Assembly (NCBI GenBank): GCA_051953655.1
Contig: JBQCIO010000092.1
Location: 1-9,048, forward strand
DNA from: JBQCHF01 sp051953655
GTDB taxonomy: Bacteria > Actinomycetota > Actinomycetes > Motilibacterales > Motilibacteraceae
Direction: 5' to 3'
Length of the DNA: 9,048 bases
A program made the position numbers and the translations under genes. Positions 1 through 7,696 of this stretch are shown here, piece by piece; the first letter of the stretch is position 1, and every line of letters starts with the position of its first letter. The notes under the pieces were generated by a model. That model was not told where the DNA came from. It made no database searches and saw only the letters and a program-made list of their open reading frames with translations.

Positions 1-750
1 GCGGACTGGCTCGAGGACGCCGCGGTGCGCGCCGGAGCGCGGCTCGCCTCGCTGGACCGGCCCGGCTACGGCGCCTCGGACCACCACGACTTCACCTTCG
101 CCAGCTGCGTGAAGGACGTGCTCGCGCTGGCCGACCGGCTCGGCGCCGACCGGTTCCACGTCCTGGGCCAGTCCGCCGGCGGCCCCTACGCCCTCGCCTG
201 CGCCGCGCTCGCCCCGGACCGGGTGGTGTCCGCGGCGGTCGCCGGCAGCACGGTGCCCTTCCTGCCCGACACGCCGTGGTGGGAGCACCTGCAGCCCGAG
301 GAGCGCCAGGGCGTCGCGTTGATCGGCACCGACGACGAGGCGGCCACCGCGCTGCTCGCCGGGCCCGACGAGGAGATGTCCCGGGCCGCCCGCGAGCTCG
401 ACGACGACGCCTTCCTCGCCTACTGGACGGAGCACCTCGGCCCGGCCGACCGGGCCCTGGTGGCCCAGGACCCCAGCTGGCTGCTGGCCGGGCTGCGCGA
501 GTCGCAGCGGCTCGGGCAGGCCGGCTGGGCCCGGGACAACGTGGTGCGGATGGGGACCTGGTCGTTCGACCTCGGTGCGATCCGCTGCCCGGTCACGGTC
601 TGGTACGGCGCGCAGGACGGCTGGGCCGCGGTCAGCTGGCTGCTGGAGAACGTGCCCAACACCAGCGCGCACGTGCTGCGCGACCGCGGGCACCTGCTGG
701 CGTTCGCCGAGCCGGACCTGGTACTGGCGGATCTGCTCGCCGCGGGCTGA
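1..750 (+). CDS. Alpha/beta-fold hydrolase, 5'-truncated by window start
   Basis: The frame is open from base 1 to the TGA at 748-750, giving 249 visible residues. The GTG at position 25 is internal, because the codons before it continue the fold (LASLDRPGYGASD is the usual strand-turn after the oxyanion region). The nucleophile elbow GQSAGGP puts the catalytic serine at visible residue 58. A likely acid is the Asp of YGAQDGW (about residue 206), and the likely base is the His of RDRGHLLAF (about residue 231), so the Ser-Asp-His triad is complete. A Trp-rich cap region lies between (about 85-190). By comparison with the family, about 40-50 N-terminal residues with the HG oxyanion motif are missing. 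There is no signal peptide or membrane segment in the visible part. The substrate cannot be told; esterase, peptidase or dehalogenase-like roles are all possible. It is convergent with the pentose phosphate operon and probably unrelated to it. Confidence 0.85.
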   Translation, partial: ADWLEDAAVRAGARLASLDRPGYGASDHHDFTFASCVKDVLALADRLGADRFHVLGQSAGGPYALACAALAPDRVVSAAVAGSTVPFLPDTPWWEHLQPEERQGVALIGTDDEAATALLAGPDEEMSRAARELDDDAFLAYWTEHLGPADRALVAQDPSWLLAGLRESQRLGQAGWARDNVVRMGTWSFDLGAIRCPVTVWYGAQDGWAAVSWLLENVPNTSAHVLRDRGHLLAFAEPDLVLADLLAAG

Positions 751-792
751 CGCCATCCCGGCAGGTTCCTACGTTCGCGTCAGCCCTCGGCG
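738..792. terminator. Probable bidirectional terminator between convergent genes
   Basis: The arm GGGCTGACGC (744-753) is the exact reverse complement of GCGTCAGCCC (777-786). After one mismatch (743/787), five more pairs form between 738-742 and 788-792, so 15 of 16 positions pair around a 23-nt loop. The hydrolase stop (748-750) lies in the left arm and the pgl stop (769-771) lies in the loop, so transcripts from both sides carry the hairpin at their 3' end. No T-tract follows on either side, as is common for actinobacterial hairpin terminators. The structure is read directly; the terminator role is inferred. Confidence 0.55.
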
Positions 793-1557
793 CAGCGGGG
801 CGGGGAGCTCGGCGGCGGCGTCCTCGTCGAGGAGGAACAGGGTGCGGCTGCGGCCGTGCGCCCCGGCGGCGGGAATCTGCCGTTCGCCGGCGCCGCCGAG
901 GGCCATCCGCACCGCGCCGGCCTTGGAGCTCCCGCTGGCCAGCACCCACACCTCGCGGGCGGCGCGCAGTGCCGGGAAGGTGAGGCTGATCCGGGTGGGC
1001 GGGGGCTTGGGGGCGCCGCGGACGCCGATCACGCTGCGCTCGGTCTCGTGCAGCGCGGGCTGCTCGGGGAACAGCGAGGCGACGTGGCCGTCCGGGCCGA
1101 TGCCGAGCATGAGGACGTCGAAGACCGGAACCGCGCCGTGGTCCTCCGGGCGGGCAGCGGCGGCCAGCTCGGCGGCGTAGCGATCGGCTGCGGCGTCGAC
1201 GTCGTCGCCGTCGGGCCCGTCCAGCGCCGGCATCGCGTGGATGCGGGCGGCGGGCAGGCCGACCTGGTCCAGCAGCGCCGCGCGGGCGCCGACCTCGTTG
1301 CGGTCCTCCGACCCGGCCGGCACGAAGCGCTCGTCGCCCCACCAGACGTCCAGCGCGTCCCAGTCGACCGCGTCGCGGGCGGGGGAGGCGGCCAGCGCGG
1401 CGAGCACCGCGGTGCCGATGCCGCCGCCGGTGAGGACCACGTGGGCCCGGCCCGCCGACGCCTGGGCGTCGACGAGCCGGGTGACCAGGCGGGCGGCCAC
1501 GGCGGCGGCCAGCGTGTCGGCGTCGGGGTGGACGAACACCTCCGGGATGGCGGCCAC
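769..1557 (-). CDS. pgl: 6-phosphogluconolactonase (DevB/Pgl type)
   Basis: This 262-residue cytosolic enzyme hydrolyses 6-phosphogluconolactone to 6-phosphogluconate, the second step of the oxidative pentose phosphate pathway. It belongs to the NagB-like glucosamine-6-phosphate isomerase/6-phosphogluconolactonase family. Visible blocks are VLTGGGIGTAVL (41-52, phosphate-binding loop), VWWGDERFVP (71-80), the SEDRN segment (83-87), MLGIGPDGHVASLFP (150-164, the family signature with the catalytic-region His) and LTFPAL...WVLASGSSKAG (192-214). The length is normal. The start is GTG at 1555-1557, with AAGGG (1566-1570) 8 nt upstream inside the end of opcA. The opcA stop is only 4 nt before this start, so it is the last gene of a tightly packed operon and is probably translated after opcA. 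It is also known as devB. Confidence 0.95.
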   Translation of the reverse strand: MAAIPEVFVHPDADTLAAAVAARLVTRLVDAQASAGRAHVVLTGGGIGTAVLAALAASPARDAVDWDALDVWWGDERFVPAGSEDRNEVGARAALLDQVGLPAARIHAMPALDGPDGDDVDAAADRYAAELAAAARPEDHGAVPVFDVLMLGIGPDGHVASLFPEQPALHETERSVIGVRGAPKPPPTRISLTFPALRAAREVWVLASGSSKAGAVRMALGGAGERQIPAAGAHGRSRTLFLLDEDAAAELPAPLRRGLTRT

Positions 1558-1561
1558 CGGC

Positions 1562-2551
1562 TCAGCCCTTGCGGGCGGGGCGACGGGAGCCGCCGGCGGC
1601 GGCGCCGGCCGTGGCCGGGGGACCGGCGACCACCCGCGGCTGCGGGTTGCCCTCCGGGGCGAGCCGGTGCAGCGTCTCGCCGTAGGTGTCGTCCGGGTCG
1701 AGCCGGCGCAGCTCCTCGGCGATCAGCTCGGCGGTGGAGCGGCGGGGGAGCGCCACGGTCCGCTCGGGCTGGCCGGGGCGCTGCAGCGCGGCGAGCCGGC
1801 CGTCCGGGCGGGTGATGCTGATCAGCCCGCCCTTGGTCTCCAGCGTGGCCGCGGTGAGGCCCGGGCCGTCCGAGGAGCGGCGTTCCACCTGCACGTGCAG
1901 CCGGTCCTCCAGCCACAGCGCGAGCAGCTCGGCGCTGGGGTTGTCGGTCTCGGCCTCCACCGACGCGCCGATGATCTCGGCGTAGGGCTCGTCGAGCACC
2001 GAGGCCAGCAGGGTGCGCCACGGGGTGAGCCGGGTCCAGGACAGGTCGGTGTCGCCGGGCTGGTAGCCCTTGGCCCGCCGGGCCAGCTCGTGCAGCGGGT
2101 CCTCGCACTGGGTGGCGTCGGTGACCCGGCGCTGGGCCAGCTTGCCCAGGGCCGCCTCCGAGGGCACCCGCGGCGAGCCGCCGGCCCACCAGGTGACCAC
2201 CGGGGCGTCGGGCAGCAGCAGCGGCAGCACCACGCTGTCGGTGTGGTCGGCCAGCGGGCCGTGCGTGCGCAGCACGACGACCTCGCCCGGGCCGGACTCG
2301 CCGCCCACCCGCACCTCGGCGTCCAGCCGCGCCCGCTCCCGGCCCGGGCGGCGCACCGCCACCAGGATCCGGGACGGGTGCTCGCGGGCGGCCTCGGTGG
2401 CCGCGCGCAGGGCGTCGTAGGCGTCCTTCTCCTCGGTGGCGATCACCAGGGTGAGGACCATGCCCATGGCCGGGCTGCCCGAGCGCCGGCGGGCGTCGAG
2501 CAGCGCATTGTTGACGGCCGCGGAGTTCGTGTCCGTGAGGTCGATGATCAT
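1562..2551 (-). CDS. opcA: Glucose-6-phosphate dehydrogenase assembly protein OpcA
   Basis: OpcA is a non-catalytic partner needed for assembly or full activity of glucose-6-phosphate dehydrogenase in cyanobacteria and actinobacteria. The 329-residue product shows the family pattern: the N-terminal segment MIIDLTDTNSAAVNNAL, the LTLVIAT strand (33-39), LPDAPVVTWWAGGSP (113-127, the most recognisable OpcA block) and a C-terminal domain with the TPWRTLLASVLDEP (176-189) and LLALWLEDRL (209-218) helices. I see one cysteine only (C149). Redox control is discussed for cyanobacterial OpcA, but a one-cysteine protein could not form an internal disulphide. The last 20-25 residues are an Ala/Gly/Pro/Arg tail that looks disordered. 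The ATG start (2549-2551) overlaps the zwf stop as ATGA, a classic coupling arrangement that ties its synthesis to that of its client enzyme. GGAG lies about 12 nt upstream. Confidence 0.95.
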   Translation of the reverse strand: MIIDLTDTNSAAVNNALLDARRRSGSPAMGMVLTLVIATEEKDAYDALRAATEAAREHPSRILVAVRRPGRERARLDAEVRVGGESGPGEVVVLRTHGPLADHTDSVVLPLLLPDAPVVTWWAGGSPRVPSEAALGKLAQRRVTDATQCEDPLHELARRAKGYQPGDTDLSWTRLTPWRTLLASVLDEPYAEIIGASVEAETDNPSAELLALWLEDRLHVQVERRSSDGPGLTAATLETKGGLISITRPDGRLAALQRPGQPERTVALPRRSTAELIAEELRRLDPDDTYGETLHRLAPEGNPQPRVVAGPPATAGAAAGGSRRPARKG

Positions 2552-4260
2552 GGTCGGCGCCAGCTCCGTCCGTCGCGCGCGAGCATCTCGTCCGCCGAGC
2601 GCGGGCCCCAGGTGCCCGACACGTAGGGCTCGGGGCTTCCGTGGTAGGCCCAGTACTCCTCGACCGGGTCGAGGATCTCCCAGCCGCGCTCGACCTCCTC
2701 GTGCCGCGGGAACAGCGGCGGGTCGCCGAGCAGGACGTCGAGGATGAGCCGCTCGTAGGCCTCGGGGGAGGACTCGGTGAAGGACTCGCCGTAGGCGAAG
2801 TCCATGGTGACGTCGCGGACCTCCATCGACGTCCCGGGCACCTTGGAGCCGAACCGCACCGTGATGCCCTCGTCAGGCTGCACCCGCACCACCAGCGCGT
2901 TCTGGCCCAGCTCCTCCACCGCGGTGCGGGTGAAGGGCAGGTGCGGGGCGCGCTGGAAGACCACGGCGATCTCGGTGACCCGGCGGCCCAGCCGCTTGCC
3001 GGTGCGCAGGTAGAACGGCACGCCCGCCCAGCGGCGGGTGTCGATCTCGAGCTTGAGGGCGGCGTAGGTCTCGGTGCGCGAGTCCTGCGGGATGCCCTCC
3101 TCCTGCAGGTAGCCGGGCACCTCGATGCCGCCCTGCCAGCCGGCGGCGTACTGCCCGCGCGCGGTGGCGGTGGACAGGTCGGCCGGCAGCCGGACCGCGG
3201 AGAGCACCTTGAGCTTCTCCAGGCGCAGGTCGCGCGCCTCGAAGGAGACCGGCTCCTCCATGGCGGTCAGCGCGAGCAGCTGGAGCAGGTGGTTCTGGAT
3301 GACGTCGCGGGCGGCGCCGATGCCGTCGTAGTAGCCGGCGCGGCCGCCGATGCCGATGTCCTCGGCCATCGTGATCTGCACGTGGTCGACGAAGGAGCGG
3401 TTCCAGACCGGCTCGAACATGGCGTTGGCGAAGCGCAGCGCCAGGATGTTCTGGACCGTCTCCTTGCCGAGGTAGTGGTCGATCCGGAACACCGAGTTGG
3501 TCGGGAAGACGCTGCCGACCAGGTTGTTCAGCTCCTGCGCGCTCTTGAGGTCGTGGCCGAACGGCTTCTCCACGACGACCCGGCGCCAGCTCTCGCCCTT
3601 CTCCTCGGCCAGGCCGTGCTTCTGCAGCTGCTGCAGGACCAGCGGGAAGAACTTGGGCGGGATGGACAGGTAGAACGCGTGGTTGCCGCCGGTGCCGCGC
3701 TCCTCGTCCAGCTCCTGGATGGTGTTCTTCAGCGTCTCGAACGCCTTGTCGTCGTCGAAGTCGCCGGGCACGAACCGGCAGCCCTCGTTGAGCTGCTTCC
3801 ACACCTCCTCGCGGAACGGGGTGCGGGCGTGCTCCTTGACCGCGTCGTGGACCAGCTGGGCGAAGTCCTGGTCCTCCCAGTCGCGCCGGGCGAAGCCGAC
3901 CAGGCTGAAACCCGGCGGCAGCAGGCCGCGGTTGGCGAGGTCGTAGATGGCCGGCATGAGCTTCTTGCGGGCCAGGTCGCCGGTGACGCCGAAGATGACC
4001 AGGCCGCACGGGCCGGCCACCCGGGGCAGGCGCCGGTCGGCGGCGTCGCGCAGCGGGTTGGGCAGGCTCGGCCGGCCCCCGGCCGGGCTGCCGACGGGGG
4101 TGCCGTCGGCAGCCACGGACGCGGAGGGCGTCTTGGCGCTGGTCCTGCCCTTGGGCGGCTTGGTCTCCGAGGCGCCGTCGGAGGCGGCCGCCTCGGTGTT
4201 CTGCGTCTCGCCGCCGGTGTCCTCGGCGCTCGTGTTCTCGGTGCTGGGGGGCGTGCTCAC
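2548..4260 (-). CDS. zwf: Glucose-6-phosphate 1-dehydrogenase with N-terminal extension
   Basis: Zwf oxidises glucose-6-phosphate to 6-phosphogluconolactone with reduction of NADP+ or NAD+, the entry step of the oxidative pentose phosphate pathway. From the chosen start it has 570 residues. The Rossmann nucleotide loop is VIFGVTGDLARKK (88-100), EKPFGHD is at 231-237, the active-site signature RIDHYLGKE at 259-267 includes the substrate-binding His and Lys, and a second conserved His sits in IQNHLLQ (about H324). The C-terminal G6PD domain runs from about 268 to 555. The conserved protein begins near NPLRDAADRRLPRVAGPCG (residue 68 on), so the first 65 or so residues are an additional Ser/Thr/Glu/Pro-rich stretch. 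The GTG at 4258-4260 is preferred because GGAGGG lies 6 nt upstream and it overlaps the tal stop as GTGA. A GTG at 4114-4116 would give 522 residues but lacks a good ribosome site. Confidence 0.95.
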   Translation of the reverse strand: MSTPPSTENTSAEDTGGETQNTEAAASDGASETKPPKGRTSAKTPSASVAADGTPVGSPAGGRPSLPNPLRDAADRRLPRVAGPCGLVIFGVTGDLARKKLMPAIYDLANRGLLPPGFSLVGFARRDWEDQDFAQLVHDAVKEHARTPFREEVWKQLNEGCRFVPGDFDDDKAFETLKNTIQELDEERGTGGNHAFYLSIPPKFFPLVLQQLQKHGLAEEKGESWRRVVVEKPFGHDLKSAQELNNLVGSVFPTNSVFRIDHYLGKETVQNILALRFANAMFEPVWNRSFVDHVQITMAEDIGIGGRAGYYDGIGAARDVIQNHLLQLLALTAMEEPVSFEARDLRLEKLKVLSAVRLPADLSTATARGQYAAGWQGGIEVPGYLQEEGIPQDSRTETYAALKLEIDTRRWAGVPFYLRTGKRLGRRVTEIAVVFQRAPHLPFTRTAVEELGQNALVVRVQPDEGITVRFGSKVPGTSMEVRDVTMDFAYGESFTESSPEAYERLILDVLLGDPPLFPRHEEVERGWEILDPVEEYWAYHGSPEPYVSGTWGPRSADEMLARDGRSWRRP

Positions 4261-5432
4261 GCGCCACCCTCCGAGCCCTGGGCGCTGGTGCTGCTGGGCT
4301 GGCCGGCGGCCTGCGGCTTGCCCTCGGACAGGGCCTTCTTCACGCCGTCGACGAGCTCGGCCCAGCTGGCCTCGAACTTGTCCACGCCCTCGACCTCGAG
4401 CACCTGCACGACGTCGTCGAGGTCGACCCCGACCGTGCCCAGGCGCTCGAACACCTGGTGGGCGTCGGCGTACTGCGTGGTGACCTGGTCGCCCTTGACG
4501 ACGCCGTGGTCGGCGACGGACTCGAGGGTGGCCTCGGGCATCGTGTTGACGGTGCCGGGGGCGACGAGGTCGACGACGTAGCGGGTGTCGTCGTAGGCGG
4601 GGTCCTTGACGCCGGTGGAGGCCCACAGCGGCCGCTGCGGGCGGGCGCCCTCGGCGGCCAGCGCCTTCCAGCGGTCCGAGGAGAAGACCTCCTGGTAGGC
4701 CTCGTAGGCCAGGCGCGCGTTGGCGATGGCGGCGGTGCCGCGCAGCGACTGCGCCTCGTCGCCGCCGATCTTCTCCAGCCGCTTGTCCACCTCGGTGTCG
4801 ACCCGGCTGACGAAGAACGAGGCCACCGACGCGATGGACGCCAGGTCCTTGCCGTTGGCCTTGGCCTGCTCCAGGCCGACAAGGTAGGCCTCCATCACGG
4901 CGCGGTAGCGCTCGAGGGAGAAGATCAGCGTGACGTTCACGCTGATCCCCTCGGCCAGGGCCGCGGTGATGGCCGGCAGGCCCTCCACGGTGGCCGGGAT
5001 CTTGATGAGCAGGTTCGGCCGGTCGACCAGCCACCACAGCGCCCGCGCCTCGGCGACGGTGCGCTCGGTGTCCTTGGCCAGGCGCGGGTCGACCTCGATC
5101 GACACCCGCCCGTCCAGGTGGTCCGACGACTCGTAGGTGTCGCGCAGCACGTCGGCGGCCCAGCGGACGTCGTACGTGGTGAGCGCGCGCACGGCCTCCT
5201 CGGTGTCGACTCCGCGCAGCGCCAGGTCCTTGACCTGCTCTGCGTAGGAGCCGCCGTCGGCCAGCGCCTTCTGGAAGATGGTCGGGTTGGTGGTGACGCC
5301 GACGACGTGGCGCTCACTGACGAGGCGCTGCAGGTCGCCGGTGGCGAGGCGGTGCCGGCTCAGGTCGTCGAGCCAGACCGAGACGCCCTCCGCGGACAGC
5401 TGGGCCAGCGGGTCGCTTGCCTGTGCGGTCAT
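4257..5432 (-). CDS. tal: Transaldolase
   Basis: Transaldolase moves a dihydroxyacetone unit from sedoheptulose-7-phosphate to glyceraldehyde-3-phosphate in the non-oxidative pentose phosphate branch. The product is 391 residues, close to the actinobacterial transaldolase length. The signature GVTTNPTIF is at 45-53, the Schiff-base lysine lies in LLIKIPAT (K144), and the barrel segments VNVTLIFS (165-172), FFVSRVDTEVD (206-216) and LWASTGVKDP (269-278) follow in order. The last 20 or so residues (from about 371) are a Gly/Ser/Gln-rich tail that looks disordered. The ATG at 5430-5432 has AGGAG 7 nt upstream. A 53-nt spacer with no terminator-like hairpin separates it from tkt, so it is probably cotranscribed. 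Its TGA overlaps the zwf GTG. No phosphoglucose isomerase domain is fused, unlike the Tal-Pgi fusions of some bacteria. Confidence 0.96.
   Translation of the reverse strand: MTAQASDPLAQLSAEGVSVWLDDLSRHRLATGDLQRLVSERHVVGVTTNPTIFQKALADGGSYAEQVKDLALRGVDTEEAVRALTTYDVRWAADVLRDTYESSDHLDGRVSIEVDPRLAKDTERTVAEARALWWLVDRPNLLIKIPATVEGLPAITAALAEGISVNVTLIFSLERYRAVMEAYLVGLEQAKANGKDLASIASVASFFVSRVDTEVDKRLEKIGGDEAQSLRGTAAIANARLAYEAYQEVFSSDRWKALAAEGARPQRPLWASTGVKDPAYDDTRYVVDLVAPGTVNTMPEATLESVADHGVVKGDQVTTQYADAHQVFERLGTVGVDLDDVVQVLEVEGVDKFEASWAELVDGVKKALSEGKPQAAGQPSSTSAQGSEGGA
4267..4272 (-). promoter_or_regulatory. Ribosome binding site deciding the zwf start
   Basis: On the minus strand GGAGGG lies 6 nt before the GTG at 4258-4260, inside the last codons of tal. 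It supports the long form of Zwf over the internal GTG at 4114-4116, which has no comparable site. Confidence 0.7.
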
Positions 5433-5439
5433 TCGCGTT

Positions 5440-5444
5440 CTCCT
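5440..5444 (-). promoter_or_regulatory. Ribosome binding site of tal
   Basis: On the minus strand AGGAG lies 7 nt before the ATG at 5430-5432, within the 53-nt tkt-tal spacer. It gives tal an independent initiation site, unlike the overlapping downstream junctions, and fixes the start against the much longer open frame that continues upstream into tkt. Confidence 0.7.
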
Positions 5445-5485
5445 GTCCTGTCTGAGGAATCGAGCTGCGGCTGGGGTTAGCGCGC

Positions 5486-7603
5486 TCAGTTCCCCGTGGT
5501 GGAACCGGTGATGGTGCCGACCCGCTCCATGCTGGCGTGGGCGGCCGCGACGACCTTGTCGCGGGTGAAGCCGAACTGCTCGTAGAGCACGGTGTAGGCC
5601 GCGCTGGCGCCGAAGTGCTCGAGGCTGACGATCTCGCCGGACTCGCCGACGAACTCGTGCCACGGCATCCCGATGCCGGCCTCCACGCTGACCCGCGCCT
5701 TGACCGACGGCGGCAGCACCTGGTTGCGGTAGGCGGTGTCCTGCTCGCGGAACCACTCGAAGCACGGCATCGACACCACACGGGTGGCAACACCGGACTC
5801 CTCCAGGGCCTTCCGGGCATCGAGGGCGATCTGGACCTCGGAGCCGGTGGACATGATGATCACCGACGGGGTGCCGGTGGAGGCCTCGGCCAGGACGTAG
5901 GCGCCGTGCTCGGTGCCCTCGGCGCTGGCGTACTCGGTGCGGTCCAGCACCGGCAGGTTCTGCCGGGAAAGGGCCAGGCCGGCCGGGCGGTCGGTGTGGT
6001 TCAGGATGGTGCGCCAGGCGATCGCGGTCTCGTTGGCGTCGGCCGGACGGACGACGTCGAGGCCGGGGATGGCGCGCAGCGCGGCCAGGTGCTCGACCGG
6101 CTGGTGGGTGGGGCCGTCCTCGCCCAGGCCGATCGAGTCGTGCGTCCACACGTAGGTGACCGGCAGCTTCATCAGCGCGGCCAGGCGCACCGAGGGGCGC
6201 ATGTAGTCGCTGAACACCAGGAAGGTGCCGCCGTAGGGGCGGGTGCCGCCGTGCAGCGCGATGCCGTTGAGGATCGCGCCCATCGCGTGCTCGCGGATGC
6301 CGAAGTGCAGCACCCGGCCGTAGGGGCCGCCCTGCCACTCCTTGGTCTGCCGGTCGGCCGGCACGAACGAGGGCTCGCCCTTGGGGGTGGTGTTGTTGGA
6401 CTCGGCCAGGTCCGCCGAGCCGCCCCACAGCTCCGGCAGCACCGGCGCGATGGCGCTGAGCACCTCGCCGGAGGCCTTGCGGGTGGCTATGCCCTTGGGG
6501 TCGGCGGGGAACTCGGGCAGGGCCTCGGTCCAGCCGGCGGGCAGCTCGTGGCGGGACATGCGGCGCAGCAGCGCGGCGCCCTCGGGGTTGTCCCCGGCCC
6601 AGACGTCGAACTCCTTCTGCCAGGCGGCGTGCGCCTCGCGGCCGCGCTGGGCCACGGCGCGGGCGTGCTCGAGGACGGCCGGGTCGACGTCGAAGGACTT
6701 CTCCGGGTCGAAGCCGAGCAGCCTCTTGGTGGCCGCGACCTCCTCCGCGCCCAGCGCCGAGCCGTGCACCTTGCCGGTGCCCTGCTTGGTGGGGGCGGGG
6801 TAGCCGATGACCGTCTTGAGCGCGATGAACGAGGGGCGGTCGGTCTCGGCGCGGGCGGCCTCGAGCGCGGCGGCCACCGCCTGGACGTCCTCGCCGTCCT
6901 CGACGAACTGGGTGTGCCAGCCGTAGGCCTCGTAGCGCTTGATGACGTCCTCGGTGAAGGCGACGTTGGTGTCGTCCTCGATCGAGATCGAGTTGTGGTC
7001 CCAGATGAGGACCAGGTTGCCCAGCTGCTGGGTGCCGGCGAGGGAGGAGGCCTCGGAGCTGACGCCCTCCTCGAGGTCGCCGTCGGAGGCGATGCACCAG
7101 ATGGTGTGGTCGAAGATGCTCTCGCCCGGGGCGGCGTCGGGGTCGAGCAGGCCGCGCTCGCGGCGGGCGGCCATGGCCATGCCGACGGCGTTGCCGACGC
7201 CCTGGCCGAGCGGGCCGGTGGTGGTCTCCACGCCCGGGGTGTGGCCGTGCTCCGGGTGGCCCGGGGTGAGCGAGTCCCAGACGCGCAGCGCCTTGAGGTC
7301 GTCCAGCTCGAGGCCGTAGCCGGAGAAGTAGAGCTGCAGGTAGAGGGTCAGGCTGGAGTGACCGCAGGAGAGCACGAAGCGGTCGCGGCCGACCCACTGC
7401 GGGTCGGTGGGGTCGTGGCGCAGGAAGCGCTGGAAGAGCAGCGTCGCGACCGGCGCCAGGCTCATCGCGGTGCCGGGGTGGCCGTTGCCGACCTTCTCCA
7501 CGGCGTCCATCGCCAGCACCCGGACGGTGTCGACGACCTTGCGGTCGAGATCGGTCCAGTCGACCATGCCGTTCGGGCTGGTCTGGTTCTGCTCGTTGCT
7601 CAC
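5486..7603 (-). CDS. tkt: Transketolase
   Basis: Transketolase is a thiamine diphosphate enzyme that moves two-carbon ketol units between sugar phosphates and links the pentose phosphate pathway to glycolysis. The 705-residue product has the normal three domains: N-terminal ThDP-binding (about 15-345), pyrimidine-binding (about 365-540) and C-terminal (about 555-690). Key sites are GNGHPGTAMS (39-48), the SCGHSSLTLY histidine (H82), GHPEHGHTPGVETTTGPLGQG (115-135), the metal/ThDP motif SDGDLEEG...WDHN (173-204) and the catalytic glutamate in FGIREHAM (E438). GLGEDGPTHQPVEHL (492-506) is the substrate-side loop. The start is GTG at 7601-7603, with GAGG 5 nt and GGGAGGAG 12 nt upstream. An in-frame ATG at 7565-7567 would remove 12 residues but has no ribosome site. 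It is the first gene of the operon and has a long structured leader. Confidence 0.97.
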   Translation of the reverse strand: MSNEQNQTSPNGMVDWTDLDRKVVDTVRVLAMDAVEKVGNGHPGTAMSLAPVATLLFQRFLRHDPTDPQWVGRDRFVLSCGHSSLTLYLQLYFSGYGLELDDLKALRVWDSLTPGHPEHGHTPGVETTTGPLGQGVGNAVGMAMAARRERGLLDPDAAPGESIFDHTIWCIASDGDLEEGVSSEASSLAGTQQLGNLVLIWDHNSISIEDDTNVAFTEDVIKRYEAYGWHTQFVEDGEDVQAVAAALEAARAETDRPSFIALKTVIGYPAPTKQGTGKVHGSALGAEEVAATKRLLGFDPEKSFDVDPAVLEHARAVAQRGREAHAAWQKEFDVWAGDNPEGAALLRRMSRHELPAGWTEALPEFPADPKGIATRKASGEVLSAIAPVLPELWGGSADLAESNNTTPKGEPSFVPADRQTKEWQGGPYGRVLHFGIREHAMGAILNGIALHGGTRPYGGTFLVFSDYMRPSVRLAALMKLPVTYVWTHDSIGLGEDGPTHQPVEHLAALRAIPGLDVVRPADANETAIAWRTILNHTDRPAGLALSRQNLPVLDRTEYASAEGTEHGAYVLAEASTGTPSVIIMSTGSEVQIALDARKALEESGVATRVVSMPCFEWFREQDTAYRNQVLPPSVKARVSVEAGIGMPWHEFVGESGEIVSLEHFGASAAYTVLYEQFGFTRDKVVAAAHASMERVGTITGSTTGN

Positions 7604-7608
7604 CGGTG

Positions 7609-7623
7609 CCTCAGGCTCCTCCC
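7609..7623 (-). promoter_or_regulatory. Ribosome binding region of tkt
   Basis: The minus strand carries GGGAGGAG (7616-7623) 12 nt before the GTG and GAGG (7609-7612) 5 nt before it. The nearer one has the better spacing and the farther one the better complementarity. Together they favour GTG at 7601-7603 over the ATG twelve codons downstream. Confidence 0.6.
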
Positions 7624-7651
7624 GGCCGCGCCGCCACGGCCTGCTCGTCCG

Positions 7652-7673
7652 GCGGACGACGGTCGCCGTCCGC
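7652..7673 (-). repeat. Inverted repeat in the tkt leader (hairpin 1)
   Basis: GCGGACG (7652-7658) is the exact reverse complement of CGTCCGC (7667-7673), with an 8-nt loop. In the tkt transcript it forms a 7-bp GC-rich hairpin about 50 nt before the start codon. The pairing is seen directly; any role is unknown. Confidence 0.5.
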
Positions 7674-7682
7674 GATCTTGCA

Positions 7683-7696
7683 GGGGGCGCGCCCCC
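7683..7696 (-). repeat. 14-bp perfect palindrome in the tkt leader (hairpin 2)
   Basis: GGGGGCGCGCCCCC is a perfect palindrome. As RNA it can fold as a 5-bp G/C stem with a CGCG loop. Its last two bases (7695-7696) are also the first two of the next inverted repeat, so the two hairpins compete at that point. Confidence 0.5.

Noticed and set aside
276..1815. Several overlapping open frames on both strands across the hydrolase and pgl
   Set aside because: All are alternative frames of the two recognised genes, Arg/Pro/Ala-rich in composition, without motifs or suitable ribosome sites.
2641..4581. 646-residue plus-strand open frame opposite zwf and the end of tal
   Set aside because: It lies antisense to clearly recognised genes. 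Its composition (runs of Leu, Val, Gly, Ala, Asp, Arg) is what a high-GC antisense frame gives, and no family motif is visible.
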